A stretch of DNA of 64,000 nucleotides from Parapedobacter pyrenivorans (GTDB lineage: Bacteria > Bacteroidota > Bacteroidia > Sphingobacteriales > Sphingobacteriaceae), in assembly GCF_014636865.1 (NCBI RefSeq), contig NZ_BMER01000001.1, forward strand, positions 220,103-284,102. The letters run 5' to 3'. The translations under genes and the position numbers were made by a program. This document shows, in pieces, positions 24,521 to 32,736 of the stretch (the first letter of the stretch is position 1; the number at the start of each line of letters is the position of its first letter). Below the pieces are notes generated by a model. That model saw only the letters and a program-made list of their open reading frames with translations, had not been told where the DNA came from and made no database searches.

Positions 24521-26308
24521 TTAAAAACTGAGGCCGTCGTTCCAGCCTGGGTTTTGGTTGAGATTGGGGTTCAGCGAACGTTCGTTGATGGGGATCGGAT
24601 AGAGGTAATCCCTTTGCTCGTTGAACCCGGCCAACTCAATGTTGCTGTGGAAAAACACATTGCCCTTGGTGCCTTCGGTGAGAATGATGCCACCGTTATT
24701 GACCGGCATACCGATCTCATACATTTCGACACCCACTTGGTCAGTTGGTTTGTTACCTTGGGTGTAGAGAATGAGGTCGGTTGTTCCGTCGCCCGTCAGG
24801 TCGTACTCGCCAGCGCCGGGAAAGTAAATACCCACCAGCGGCTGATCGATGCAGTACCCTGCTTTCCATCGTACCAGGTCGTCAAATCGGAAACCTTCCT
24901 GGACGAGTTCGATGGCCCGTTCGCGGCGTACTTCGAGGAGGGCGCCGATGTTGGCGGCGGTTACGTTGGTGTATCCGGCTTCGGTCGACAGGAGGTACGG
25001 GTCGGGGTTCGTGTTGGCTGCGGCCACATCCAGGTTGGGCATGCCCACCCGGTCGCGTAGCAGTTTAATCGAAATGTCGACGTCGGCCTGGGTTAACGTA
25101 CCCAACTCGGCCTTGGCTTCGGCGTAATTGAGCAGCACTTCGGCATAACGGAAAATCGGAAGGTCGTTGTACGAGTAGCCCACACGGACATCATACCCTT
25201 TGGTTACGTCTTGAAGGAACTTGATGGGATGGTAACCGTCGACCGATACCGCGAATTTATTGGGGAACGGCCGATTGTCCGACAAGGTGAATTTAGGGTT
25301 GCGGATGCTTTGCGTCAAGCGCGGGTCGCGGTCCTGAACTTCATCGATAAAGGTCATGGTTTGCCAGCCGTCTTGCTCGGTGAAGCGACTACCATCCTTC
25401 ATCAGGTAGGTATTGACAAACTTTTTGGTGTAAGAGGGGCGCCCCTGCGCTGCCGACATGGTAAACGACGACGCGTCGTGGTTAACACGCGGGCTGTTGC
25501 TGTAATCGAACGCCAGGATAAACTCACCTGCATCGGCATCGTCTTGGCTGAAGAGGGTAAAATAAGCGTTGTCCACGCCACCGGCCGTGTAAAGCCGGTA
25601 TTGGTTTCCGTCGATCAAGGTTCTGGCGGCCTCAGCGGCCAATTCCAGGAACTTGCTAGCCTCTTCGCCGCCGTGGTATTTCCTGAACGTGCCTTCATAG
25701 AGGCAGAACCGCGATTTGAGTGCCATAGCTGTCCATTTGTTGACCCGGAACACGCTGGTCTCTGCGGGCAGATTGGCGATGGCATAGTCGATATCTTCAA
25801 TCATCTTGGTCATCACAAGTTCACGCGGATCGCGCGGCTTATAGAGGGCCTCATCCGACGGGCCCAGCTCGGTGTCGTACCACGGCACGTCGCCAAACCG
25901 TTTGACTTTCTCGAAATAGAACATCGCGCGGAAGAAGCGCGCCACACCCGAGTATTTGAGTACGGCAGCCTCGTCTTCGCACTGGTCAACACGGGCGAGC
26001 AACGTGTTGATGCGCCGCAAGTGGCCCCAGTCCCATCCACCGCCCGAGTTCGGAACGGTACGGCGATTCCCGCCGATGATGATTTCGGAGAGGGTCATCT
26101 GGACGAGGTGGTCGCTCTGCTCGCGGTCGAGGTTAGCCACGTTCAGCATGTTATACAGTGGGTTGGTGAAAAACTCCAGGTCTTGTGCGGTTTTAAAGTA
26201 GCCGCTCTCCGGAATCTGGCTCAACGGCTGCCTGTCGAGGTTGTCTTCGCAACCCGAAAAGACGGCGATGAGAACGACGAGCGACAGTATTTTGACTATT
26301 TTTTCCAT
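24521..26308 (-). CDS. SusD family outer-membrane nutrient-binding lipoprotein (pair 1)
   Basis: A 595-residue RagB/SusD protein. It has a lipoprotein signal (MEKIVKILSLVVLIAVFSGC) with the acylated cysteine at C20, followed by the SusD helical TPR-like core with ATNLDREQSDHLVQ-like helices, and the C-terminal SusD region with RYAEVLLNYAEAKAELG and YPIPINERSLNPNLNQNPGW. I start at the ATG at 26308, because only that start gives a lipoprotein signal; the longer frame overlaps susC. SusD lids the SusC channel and binds the oligomer to be imported. The stop is 18 bases before a terminator. The substrate is unknown; the surrounding genes point to a phosphodiester-linked polyol. Confidence 0.93.
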   Translation of the reverse strand: MEKIVKILSLVVLIAVFSGCEDNLDRQPLSQIPESGYFKTAQDLEFFTNPLYNMLNVANLDREQSDHLVQMTLSEIIIGGNRRTVPNSGGGWDWGHLRRINTLLARVDQCEDEAAVLKYSGVARFFRAMFYFEKVKRFGDVPWYDTELGPSDEALYKPRDPRELVMTKMIEDIDYAIANLPAETSVFRVNKWTAMALKSRFCLYEGTFRKYHGGEEASKFLELAAEAARTLIDGNQYRLYTAGGVDNAYFTLFSQDDADAGEFILAFDYSNSPRVNHDASSFTMSAAQGRPSYTKKFVNTYLMKDGSRFTEQDGWQTMTFIDEVQDRDPRLTQSIRNPKFTLSDNRPFPNKFAVSVDGYHPIKFLQDVTKGYDVRVGYSYNDLPIFRYAEVLLNYAEAKAELGTLTQADVDISIKLLRDRVGMPNLDVAAANTNPDPYLLSTEAGYTNVTAANIGALLEVRRERAIELVQEGFRFDDLVRWKAGYCIDQPLVGIYFPGAGEYDLTGDGTTDLILYTQGNKPTDQVGVEMYEIGMPVNNGGIILTEGTKGNVFFHSNIELAGFNEQRDYLYPIPINERSLNPNLNQNPGWNDGLSF

Positions 26309-26327
26309 TTTTTCGTGTTTTCTGAGG

Positions 26328-29300
26328 TTAAAAAGTGAGATCCAAGCCGAACATAAACGTTTTTGCCCAAGGGTAATAGCCCTGATCGGTTTCCCCTTGA
26401 TCAGACAGCTGTTTGTTGCGGTACACATAAGCCGTTTCGGGGTCGACATACTTCGTATTCTTTTTGAGGGGCGACCAGTACGCGAGATTCTCGCCCGAGA
26501 AGTAAAGCCTAACCTGATCGATGCCAACCTTTTTGAAGAACGTAACCGGTAGCGAATAGCCCACCGTTAGGTTCTTAAAACGCAAATACGCGATATTCTG
26601 GAGGTAGCGGTCGTTGGTTTTGGCGAGGTATCCGCCGGTTGCCAAGTAGGCTCTCGCCCGGGGGAAGTAAGCGTCGGGGTTATCTTCCGACCACACCTTG
26701 TCGATAAAGTTGTAGGGCATGAACGACCCGTAAGAGGCAGAGTAATGGCCCCAGAAGTCGCGCGTATTACCATGCAGGTAAACGTGGTGCGTACCGGTAC
26801 CCTGGAACATGGCCGACACGTCGAAGCCCATCCAGCGTGCGCTCATATTGATGCCGTAGGAGAGCGAAGGGAGTGAATTGCCCAGTTTTACAAGGTCGCC
26901 CGAATCGTCGACCGTGTTGGCACCTACACCCCAGATGCCGTCGCCGTTTGTATCGAGGAACTTGAGATCTCCCGCCATCCAGCCACCGGTGAGCCGCGAC
27001 GACTGCAGGCTCAGGTTCACCTCTTTGGCATATTGTTTCGCCTCTTCGTCGGTTTTGAAGAAGCCGTCCGTGCGGTAGCCCCAGATTTCGCCCCACTCTT
27101 CGCCGACGTAATGGGCCTTGGCGAACGACCGTTCGGGGTTGTCGTATTTGGTGACCATCGTTTTGTAATCGCTGAGGTTAGCACCAAGGCTGTAGGCAAA
27201 AGGTTTACCTGCTAAATTAAACTGATCACGCCAGTTGAAGGCGATCTCGTAGCCTTTGGTCCGCAGGTCGGCGGCGTTCATCTCGGGAGGATTTGCACCG
27301 TAAACGGCGGGCAGGGCCACACCGGCCGTGAGCATATCCCTGGTGTCGCGGATATAGACGTCGGCCGTCATGTTCAAACGGTTTTGGAGCATGTCGAGGT
27401 CGAGCCCCACGTCCCATTGCTCGGACGTTTCCCAAGAAAGGTCGTCGGCCAGGGGATCGCCCAGCGAGGCTTGTTTAGAGGGCGTGGATCCGCCGAAGAG
27501 GTTGTTCAAGTTGCTGATCGTTACCAGTCGGATATAGGCATAGTAGCTCGATACGTTCTGGTTGCCCAAGCTGCCGAAAGAGCCCCGCAGCTTGAGGTTG
27601 TCGATCAGGCGACCTGCACCGCCGTCTTTGAAGAACGGCTCTTCGGAGATTCTCCAGCCCGCGGATGCCGACGGGAAGAACCCCCAACGACTCTCCGATG
27701 CAAAACGCGAGGTGCCGTCGTAGCGACCGCTGACCTCAACGAGGTAACGCCCCTTGTAGTCGTAGTTGGCGCGGCCGAAGATACCCATCAGCGCATATTC
27801 GCTCTGACCACCACCCACACTGGTGATGACGGCGCCGTTGTCATCGGTACCGACCAAGTTGAGGTCGTTTATATCGGGAACGACCAAGTTTTCGCCAACT
27901 GCCCGGAGGCCTTTGGTGTGCCGTGTTTCGTAGTTGAAACCACCCACGGCAGCCACGTGGTGAGTATCACCGAAAGTGTCGTCGTAGTTGGCAAACGCGT
28001 TGAACGACTTGTATTTGTTGGTGCTTGCGCTCTCCGTCAGCCGGTTGATACCCGCTCCTGTGGTATATGACTCCATCGGGCCATCTGGAAAGACGCGGTA
28101 GTGGAGGGGATTACCACGGGCCGTGGTTCGGTCTTGGTAGAACCGGTAGGTGAAGTCGCCTGTGACGGTGAGTGTTCTGTGCGGCTTCAATACCAAACGC
28201 GTGGTGGTCGAGAAGTCGTTGTCGGAGTCGATCGTGGGGTGCTCCCCATTGATCAGCATGATTTGCCGGCCGTTCCCTACCTTGTAGGTGTTGATCAAAC
28301 CGTCGGTATCGTAGATGCCCGACCCATCTGGATTGAAGAAAGGGAAATTCGCGAGGGCATGGTTGGCGGCATTGTGGATGACGTTATCGATACCGTTCTG
28401 GTTGTTGTATTTGGAGTCGAACAGCGAGATGTTACTCGACAGGGTTGCCCATTTGTTGATGTTGAAGTCGACTTTCGAGCGCATGTTGTAGCGGTTGAGT
28501 ACGTCGGGGTGATGCCGCTGCATACCTTGTTCGCGGAGATAGGCCCCCGAGACAAAGTATTTGACATCGTCCGTGCCTCCGCTCAGCGAGACGCTGTGCT
28601 GCTGGTTGGGGCGTCTTTCGCGGAACAGCCCGTCCCACCAGTCTTGGTTGGCGTAGTAAATCCACCGTCTTTTGCCATCGCGCACATCTTCAATGACCCA
28701 CGGCCGATCGGGGTGTTCGGTTTTGTCGTTTACGCGAGCCAACAGCTCTTCCATATCCTTTTCGGTATACTGGATGTATTTGTTGCCCGAGTCGGCCTGC
28801 CAGAATTTGTTGACCAGGAATACCGACCAGTAGCCGCGGTTTTCATAGTCGGTCGACGCGGTGGGTGCTTCCCAGCCCATGCGCGAACTGTAACGGACAA
28901 CGGCTTTGCCGTCGGAGGCCCCCCCGCTCTTGGTGGTTACCAAGATGACACCGAATGCGGCGCGAGCGCCATAGATGGCTGCGGCCGAAGCATCCTTGAT
29001 GATGGAAATCGACTCGACGTCTCTTGGGTTGACACGGTTCAGGTCGCCTTCGGCACCATCAATCAGCACCAACGGCTCGGTTTCGTTGATCGACGTAATA
29101 CCCCGGATATTGATGTCGGGCGTCGAACCGGGCTTACCCGCACTGGTGGTGACATTGAGGCCCGGTGCGGCTCCCTGTAGCATGCCGGTAACGGTGGGAG
29201 TGACGCGGTCTTCGAGTTCCGCACCGGTTACGACCGAGACCGCACCGGTCAGGTTGACGCGCTTTTGGGTGCCGTAGCCCACCACGACGGCGGTTTCGAG

Positions 29301-29699
29301 CCCGATAACATCTTGTTGTAGGTAAATGGTCAGATCGGTCTGATCGGAGGTGATGGGCTCTGTTTTGGTGATGTAGCCCATGAACCGGACGTTCAACGCC
29401 TTGGTTCCCTCCGGAATGGAGAGGGTGAACCGCCCGTCGTCATCCGTAGTAGCGCCTTTGGACGAACCTTCTGCGACGACGGAAGCGCCCGCGATGGGCT
29501 GCTCTTGGATGTCGAGCACCCTGCCCGACACCACTCTTTCTTGGACAGCCGTCGGTTTTTGCGAGTTGTCGCTATGACGGGCCTGGGTAGTCCAGCCATT
29601 CAATACGAACACGAGTAGGGTAGCCATTGCCATCAGGAGCCGCTTGCCCGAACACGCCTTACATACGTATGTAAGATTTAAATGTAGTTTGTTCTTCAT
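26328..29699 (-). CDS. SusC family TonB-dependent outer-membrane transporter (pair 1)
   Basis: A 1123-residue TonB-linked receptor. After a signal segment (about residues 15-40) it has a CarboxypepD_reg-like domain (RVLDIQEQPIAGASVV...TTDDDGRFTLSIPEG, about residues 60-140), the plug domain (AVSVVTGAELEDRVTPT to SISIIKDASAAAIYGARAAFGVILVTTKSG) and a long beta-barrel that ends ...TFMFGLDLTF with the terminal Phe needed for barrel insertion. There is no N-terminal secretin/TonB short domain (STN), so it is not of the FecA type controlled by an anti-sigma factor. It imports oligomers across the outer membrane with TonB energy. Its hand-counted GC (37 of 60 bases at 28921-28980) is clearly higher than in the second SusC. 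Confidence 0.96.
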   Translation of the reverse strand: MKNKLHLNLTYVCKACSGKRLLMAMATLLVFVLNGWTTQARHSDNSQKPTAVQERVVSGRVLDIQEQPIAGASVVAEGSSKGATTDDDGRFTLSIPEGTKALNVRFMGYITKTEPITSDQTDLTIYLQQDVIGLETAVVVGYGTQKRVNLTGAVSVVTGAELEDRVTPTVTGMLQGAAPGLNVTTSAGKPGSTPDINIRGITSINETEPLVLIDGAEGDLNRVNPRDVESISIIKDASAAAIYGARAAFGVILVTTKSGGASDGKAVVRYSSRMGWEAPTASTDYENRGYWSVFLVNKFWQADSGNKYIQYTEKDMEELLARVNDKTEHPDRPWVIEDVRDGKRRWIYYANQDWWDGLFRERRPNQQHSVSLSGGTDDVKYFVSGAYLREQGMQRHHPDVLNRYNMRSKVDFNINKWATLSSNISLFDSKYNNQNGIDNVIHNAANHALANFPFFNPDGSGIYDTDGLINTYKVGNGRQIMLINGEHPTIDSDNDFSTTTRLVLKPHRTLTVTGDFTYRFYQDRTTARGNPLHYRVFPDGPMESYTTGAGINRLTESASTNKYKSFNAFANYDDTFGDTHHVAAVGGFNYETRHTKGLRAVGENLVVPDINDLNLVGTDDNGAVITSVGGGQSEYALMGIFGRANYDYKGRYLVEVSGRYDGTSRFASESRWGFFPSASAGWRISEEPFFKDGGAGRLIDNLKLRGSFGSLGNQNVSSYYAYIRLVTISNLNNLFGGSTPSKQASLGDPLADDLSWETSEQWDVGLDLDMLQNRLNMTADVYIRDTRDMLTAGVALPAVYGANPPEMNAADLRTKGYEIAFNWRDQFNLAGKPFAYSLGANLSDYKTMVTKYDNPERSFAKAHYVGEEWGEIWGYRTDGFFKTDEEAKQYAKEVNLSLQSSRLTGGWMAGDLKFLDTNGDGIWGVGANTVDDSGDLVKLGNSLPSLSYGINMSARWMGFDVSAMFQGTGTHHVYLHGNTRDFWGHYSASYGSFMPYNFIDKVWSEDNPDAYFPRARAYLATGGYLAKTNDRYLQNIAYLRFKNLTVGYSLPVTFFKKVGIDQVRLYFSGENLAYWSPLKKNTKYVDPETAYVYRNKQLSDQGETDQGYYPWAKTFMFGLDLTF

Positions 29700-29760
29700 T
29701 AGCTTAAAATGATTTGATTGTTCTTACAGTTTATTCATTATGCACTTATTTTTTGCCCGG

Positions 29761-29768
29761 CAAAATTA
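29761..29768 (-). promoter_or_regulatory. -7 promoter element of susC (pair 1)
   Basis: TAATTTTG on the minus strand fits TAnnTTTG and lies 61 bases before the susC start at 29699. No clear -33 TTG lies 19-21 bases upstream. Confidence 0.35.
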
Positions 29769-30124
29769 GCCTATTGGCAGGTCGTATACCTTCCGTTAAG
29801 GTTACGCTTATATTATGTTCTGATTAAGACAAGCCTTAGCATATCTTTCTATCCAAATACAAATCCGCGTTTCTTCCCCAATGGACTTATTTTCACTTTC
29901 TTTTATAGATGCTCGAATCGCGCATGTTATAATAAGATCGTCTATAAGAATAGTTAATTAACCGGCAATGATGCCATCGTGCTCCACGACCAATACCGCT
30001 GAATACAGCATCTATCAAAAAAATTCATGCCTGTTGTGACCCAGCCGTCAACACCGATGGCTCAACTTTCTATTCAAAAGCTTTCATAACGATCATTCTT
30101 TAAGGTTTATACTAGCACAAATTT

Positions 30125-30158
30125 AACAAAATAAAATATTTAAAAACAAAATAAAATA
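30125..30158. repeat. 20-bp-phased direct repeat upstream of deoR
   Basis: AACAAAATAAAATA occurs at 30125-30138 and again at 30145-30158, exactly 20 bases apart, i.e. about two helical turns on the same face. The setting and spacing suit binding of a regulator to direct repeats, as many DeoR family proteins do, but A-rich low-complexity DNA could produce it by chance. Confidence 0.4.
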
Positions 30159-30324
30159 AAAAATAATATTAAAATAAAGTTTAATTAACATATATAAACT
30201 GGAAAATTTCGAATCAAACGGTGTAATTATGGCGTTTCCCCTTCCAAATTCAAATAAAATCACTTAACATTGCATAAGGAGATGCTTCGCCCTTTGAATA
30301 AAGATAAATTAACATTGATTTAAC

Positions 30325-31092
30325 ATGAAAAACATCACCAAACGGCATCAGTTTATTTTGGAACGCCTAAAAAATAAGGGTCAGATTACGATACCGGAAC
30401 TCATCGACCTTACCCAGGTTTCTGGCGTCACCATCAGGAAGGATCTCAAGTTTCTGGAAGACAAAGGACTGATCTTCATTACCCGTGGCGGAGCATCACT
30501 AACCAACCCTTATACCATTGATCGGCCTATTTATGAAAAAGCCACGATCAACGCCGAGCTCAAGAAGAGAATCGCCCACGCGGCAATCAAATTAATTGGT
30601 GAGAACGACGCAATTATTATCGGGTCGGGCACAACCGCCTTTGAATTGGCCCATCACTTGCATCCCGTCAAACCCCTAACCGTTATCACCCCGGCCGTGA
30701 AGGTAGCCATGGAGCTTTGCAACCGGCCAAACGTGGAAGTGCTGCAACTCGGTGGTCTTATCCGGCCCAATTCATCGTCGGTAGCGGGTGCTTATGCCGA
30801 ATATATGCTCGACCGGGTATCCTGCGGGGTGCTGTTCATCGGTGTCGATGGGATCGATCTCGATTTCGGCTTTTCCATCAGTAACCTCACCGAAGCCAAT
30901 ATCAACCAAAAGATGATCAACGCCTCACAGATCATTGTCGTATTGGCAGACAGTTCCAAATTCGGCAAACGCGGTATCGGCAAGATATGCGAGCTGGAGC
31001 AGGTGCAATACATTGTCACCGACAACGGGGTGCCTGAAACCATCGTGAAAGAGTTGGAAGAGCGCGGGCTTAAAGTGATTGTAGCCAAATGA
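30325..31092 (+). CDS. DeoR/GlpR family transcriptional regulator
   Basis: A 255-residue regulator. The N-terminal winged helix-turn-helix (about residues 1-60: RHQFILERLKNKGQITIPELIDLTQVSGVTIRKDLKFLEDKG) has the DeoR signature with the RKDL recognition helix. The C-terminal sugar-phosphate-sensing domain (about residues 75-230) has GSGTTAFELAHHL, the sugar-isomerase-like phosphate loop, and GVDGIDLDFGFSISN. DeoR proteins sense a phosphorylated intermediate of the pathway they control. It is divergent to susC and faces the row of SusCD, permease, kinases and GDPDs, so it is the best candidate for their repressor, with a kinase product as likely inducer. Confidence 0.95.
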   Translation: MKNITKRHQFILERLKNKGQITIPELIDLTQVSGVTIRKDLKFLEDKGLIFITRGGASLTNPYTIDRPIYEKATINAELKKRIAHAAIKLIGENDAIIIGSGTTAFELAHHLHPVKPLTVITPAVKVAMELCNRPNVEVLQLGGLIRPNSSSVAGAYAEYMLDRVSCGVLFIGVDGIDLDFGFSISNLTEANINQKMINASQIIVVLADSSKFGKRGIGKICELEQVQYIVTDNGVPETIVKELEERGLKVIVAK

Positions 31093-31125
31093 ACGATGCG
31101 AATCGACGAGACCCTATCTTCCAGT

Positions 31126-31476
31126 CTATTCCTTCCTTTTCACCAATAGCACTTCGTCGTTGTCTAGCAGCGAATATCCATATTCATAGCAAAAGCGGTA
31201 TTGTACACCCTCGGTTGTTTCGTACATATCGGTGATGAAGTCAAAATTAAATCCCTCACTGATAAGTGTTCGCCATTTGACTGTCGTTTCGCTTTTGGGA
31301 TTGAGGGTTTCCAGTATCTTCCGGTTGCGCTTTAGGATACTATTTACCTTGCGAAGGTAACTGCTTTCTCCGCTATTCCGTCGATTGTTATAGTTCGTGC
31401 GACAGGAATCGTCACAAAATTTCTTGTCGGAACGGCCAAAAAGCAACGCTCCGCAATCCAAACACTTTCGCTCCAT
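31126..31476 (-). CDS. Zinc-ribbon protein of unknown function
   Basis: A 116-residue protein. Its N-terminus has a C4 ribbon: CLDCGALLFGRSDKKFCDDSC, i.e. C-x2-C then C-x3-C, followed by RTNYNNRRN. The rest is charged and helical (YLRKVNSILKRNRKILETL), with a C-terminal beta-like part. This arrangement is found in many uncharacterised Bacteroidota proteins. It may bind nucleic acid through the ribbon and basic helix, but that is inference. It converges with deoR (33 bases apart) and is divergent to the glycosyltransferase. Confidence 0.75.
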   Translation of the reverse strand: MERKCLDCGALLFGRSDKKFCDDSCRTNYNNRRNSGESSYLRKVNSILKRNRKILETLNPKSETTVKWRTLISEGFNFDFITDMYETTEGVQYRFCYEYGYSLLDNDEVLLVKRKE

Positions 31477-31550
31477 AGGTAGGGGTTCTGTTTGACAGCC
31501 ATCATCAAATGGCGCCCTAAAGATAGGATTTTTTTAGTAAATACATTTCG

Positions 31551-31558
31551 TAGCTTTG
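31551..31558 (+). promoter_or_regulatory. -7 promoter element of the glycosyltransferase gene
   Basis: TAGCTTTG fits TAnnTTTG and lies 20 bases before the ATG at 31579. A transcript starting near 31564 would exclude the upstream in-frame starts, which supports the chosen start. The -33 region has only T-rich DNA, no clear TTG. Confidence 0.5.
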
Positions 31559-31578
31559 TCTACTTGCATTTAGCATCC

Positions 31579-32736
31579 ATGCGCATACTCTCCATCCATA
31601 ACTACTATCAACACCCCGGCGGTGAAGATGTTGTTTTTGAGCAGGAGAAGACCCTGCTTGCCCTCACCGAGCATGTGTTTTCACTTACCTTCAATAACAA
31701 GAAGGGTTGGCGGGGAGCTTGGCAGACATTCTGGTCGCCATGGAATATATGGGCAGCACAACGACTAAAACGGGCCATCAGGCAATACAAACCGGATGTC
31801 ATCCACATCCATAACCTGCATTATGCCGTGGGTCCCATTGCGGTACGGGTTGCTAAGCGGATGGGCATCCCGGTGGTGATGACCGTGCATAATTATCGCC
31901 TGCTATGCCCCTCGTCGACTTTATTTCACAACGGCAAGCTTTTTACGGACAGCCTGTATACGGAATTCCCTTGGAAAGCCGTATGCATTGGGGCACATAG
32001 CCATTCCTCGGTGAAAACATTTTGGCTTTCTTATACCACGTGGCTGCACAAAAAATTAGGCACGTGGCACATGGTAGATCGTTACATCACCTTAACGGAT
32101 TTTGCCAAGCAGGTATTCGCGGGCTCCTCCCTGCACTTACCACCAGAAAAGCTGGTGATCAAACCGAATTTTGTTGCCAACGGCTTTCAGCTTTCTGAAG
32201 CCCGCGGGCACCATTTTCTGTTCGTCGGCCGCCTTACCCAGGAAAAAGGTGTGGAAGTGCTATTGGAAGCATTCGCCGGCACGGACTATCATTTACGCAT
32301 CGTGGGCGACGGCCCACTACGGACCATGGTGACGGATGCCGATCAGCGACATCCCAACATTACCTATCTTGATACCTTGGGACGAGCTGCCATTGATCAG
32401 CAGCTTGCAACGTGTACAGCATTGGTGTTCCCCTCCATTTGGTATGAAGGCATGCCTATGACGCTCATTGAAGCGTTTGCAGCCGGCACGCCTGTCATCG
32501 CCAGTAATCTTGGTGCAATGGAATCCATGGTACATGAGGGGCAAAACGGCTGGCGGTTCACCGCTGGCAGTGCGTCGGATCTAAGAGAGAAGATTGGGCT
32601 GTGGCTTACCACAACAGTTACTTACCGGCAGCAGTTAGGCTTGGAGGCCAGGCGGGAGTATGAACAACGGTATACTGCCGAACAAAACAGACTATTGCTA
32701 TTGAATATCTACCATTCGACAACGGGAGCGACATGA
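31579..32736 (+). CDS. Glycosyltransferase family 4-type protein (GT-B)
   Basis: A 385-residue GT-B glycosyltransferase. The N-terminal domain begins MRILSIHNYYQHPGGEDVV, typical of GT4 members with the GGED/GG acceptor-site loop, followed by KPDVIHIHNLHYAVGP. The C-terminal nucleotide-sugar domain has FVGRLTQEKGVEVLLEAF and the E-x7-E motif in EGMPMTLIEAFAAGTPVIAS. It transfers a sugar from a nucleotide donor, likely to a cell-envelope glycan or glycolipid. I start at the ATG at 31579, because the promoter element lies within the longer frame. The stop overlaps the start of the sulfatase gene, so both are translated from one message. Neither donor nor acceptor can be predicted. Confidence 0.9.
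   Translation: MRILSIHNYYQHPGGEDVVFEQEKTLLALTEHVFSLTFNNKKGWRGAWQTFWSPWNIWAAQRLKRAIRQYKPDVIHIHNLHYAVGPIAVRVAKRMGIPVVMTVHNYRLLCPSSTLFHNGKLFTDSLYTEFPWKAVCIGAHSHSSVKTFWLSYTTWLHKKLGTWHMVDRYITLTDFAKQVFAGSSLHLPPEKLVIKPNFVANGFQLSEARGHHFLFVGRLTQEKGVEVLLEAFAGTDYHLRIVGDGPLRTMVTDADQRHPNITYLDTLGRAAIDQQLATCTALVFPSIWYEGMPMTLIEAFAAGTPVIASNLGAMESMVHEGQNGWRFTAGSASDLREKIGLWLTTTVTYRQQLGLEARREYEQRYTAEQNRLLLLNIYHSTTGAT

Larger units (their letters stand above)
29700..30324. other. 625-base AT-rich divergent intergenic region
   Basis: A gene-free stretch between the divergent susC and deoR genes. It has one -7-like element for susC (29761-29768), an extremely AT-rich part at about 30110-30200 with a direct repeat (30125-30158), and the 10-mer AATAATATTA (30162-30171) that also occurs in the palindrome over the permease promoter. 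It probably holds promoters and regulator sites for both directions. I see no RNA gene or open frame in it that looks real. Confidence 0.6.

Noticed and set aside
25211..26338. Long open frame of 375 codons on the plus strand opposite susD/susC
   Set aside because: It is the antisense shadow of the susD gene; the sense frame has a lipobox, SusD domains and a matching SusC partner, and the antisense product shows no domain.
28101..29180. Open frame of 359 codons antisense to susC
   Set aside because: Shadow of a GC-rich susC gene; the product has no recognisable motif and no start or promoter context.
29661..29672. Palindrome ACATACGTATGT near the susC start
   Set aside because: Lies inside the coding part of the signal segment; a 12-base palindrome of this kind is likely to be chance.
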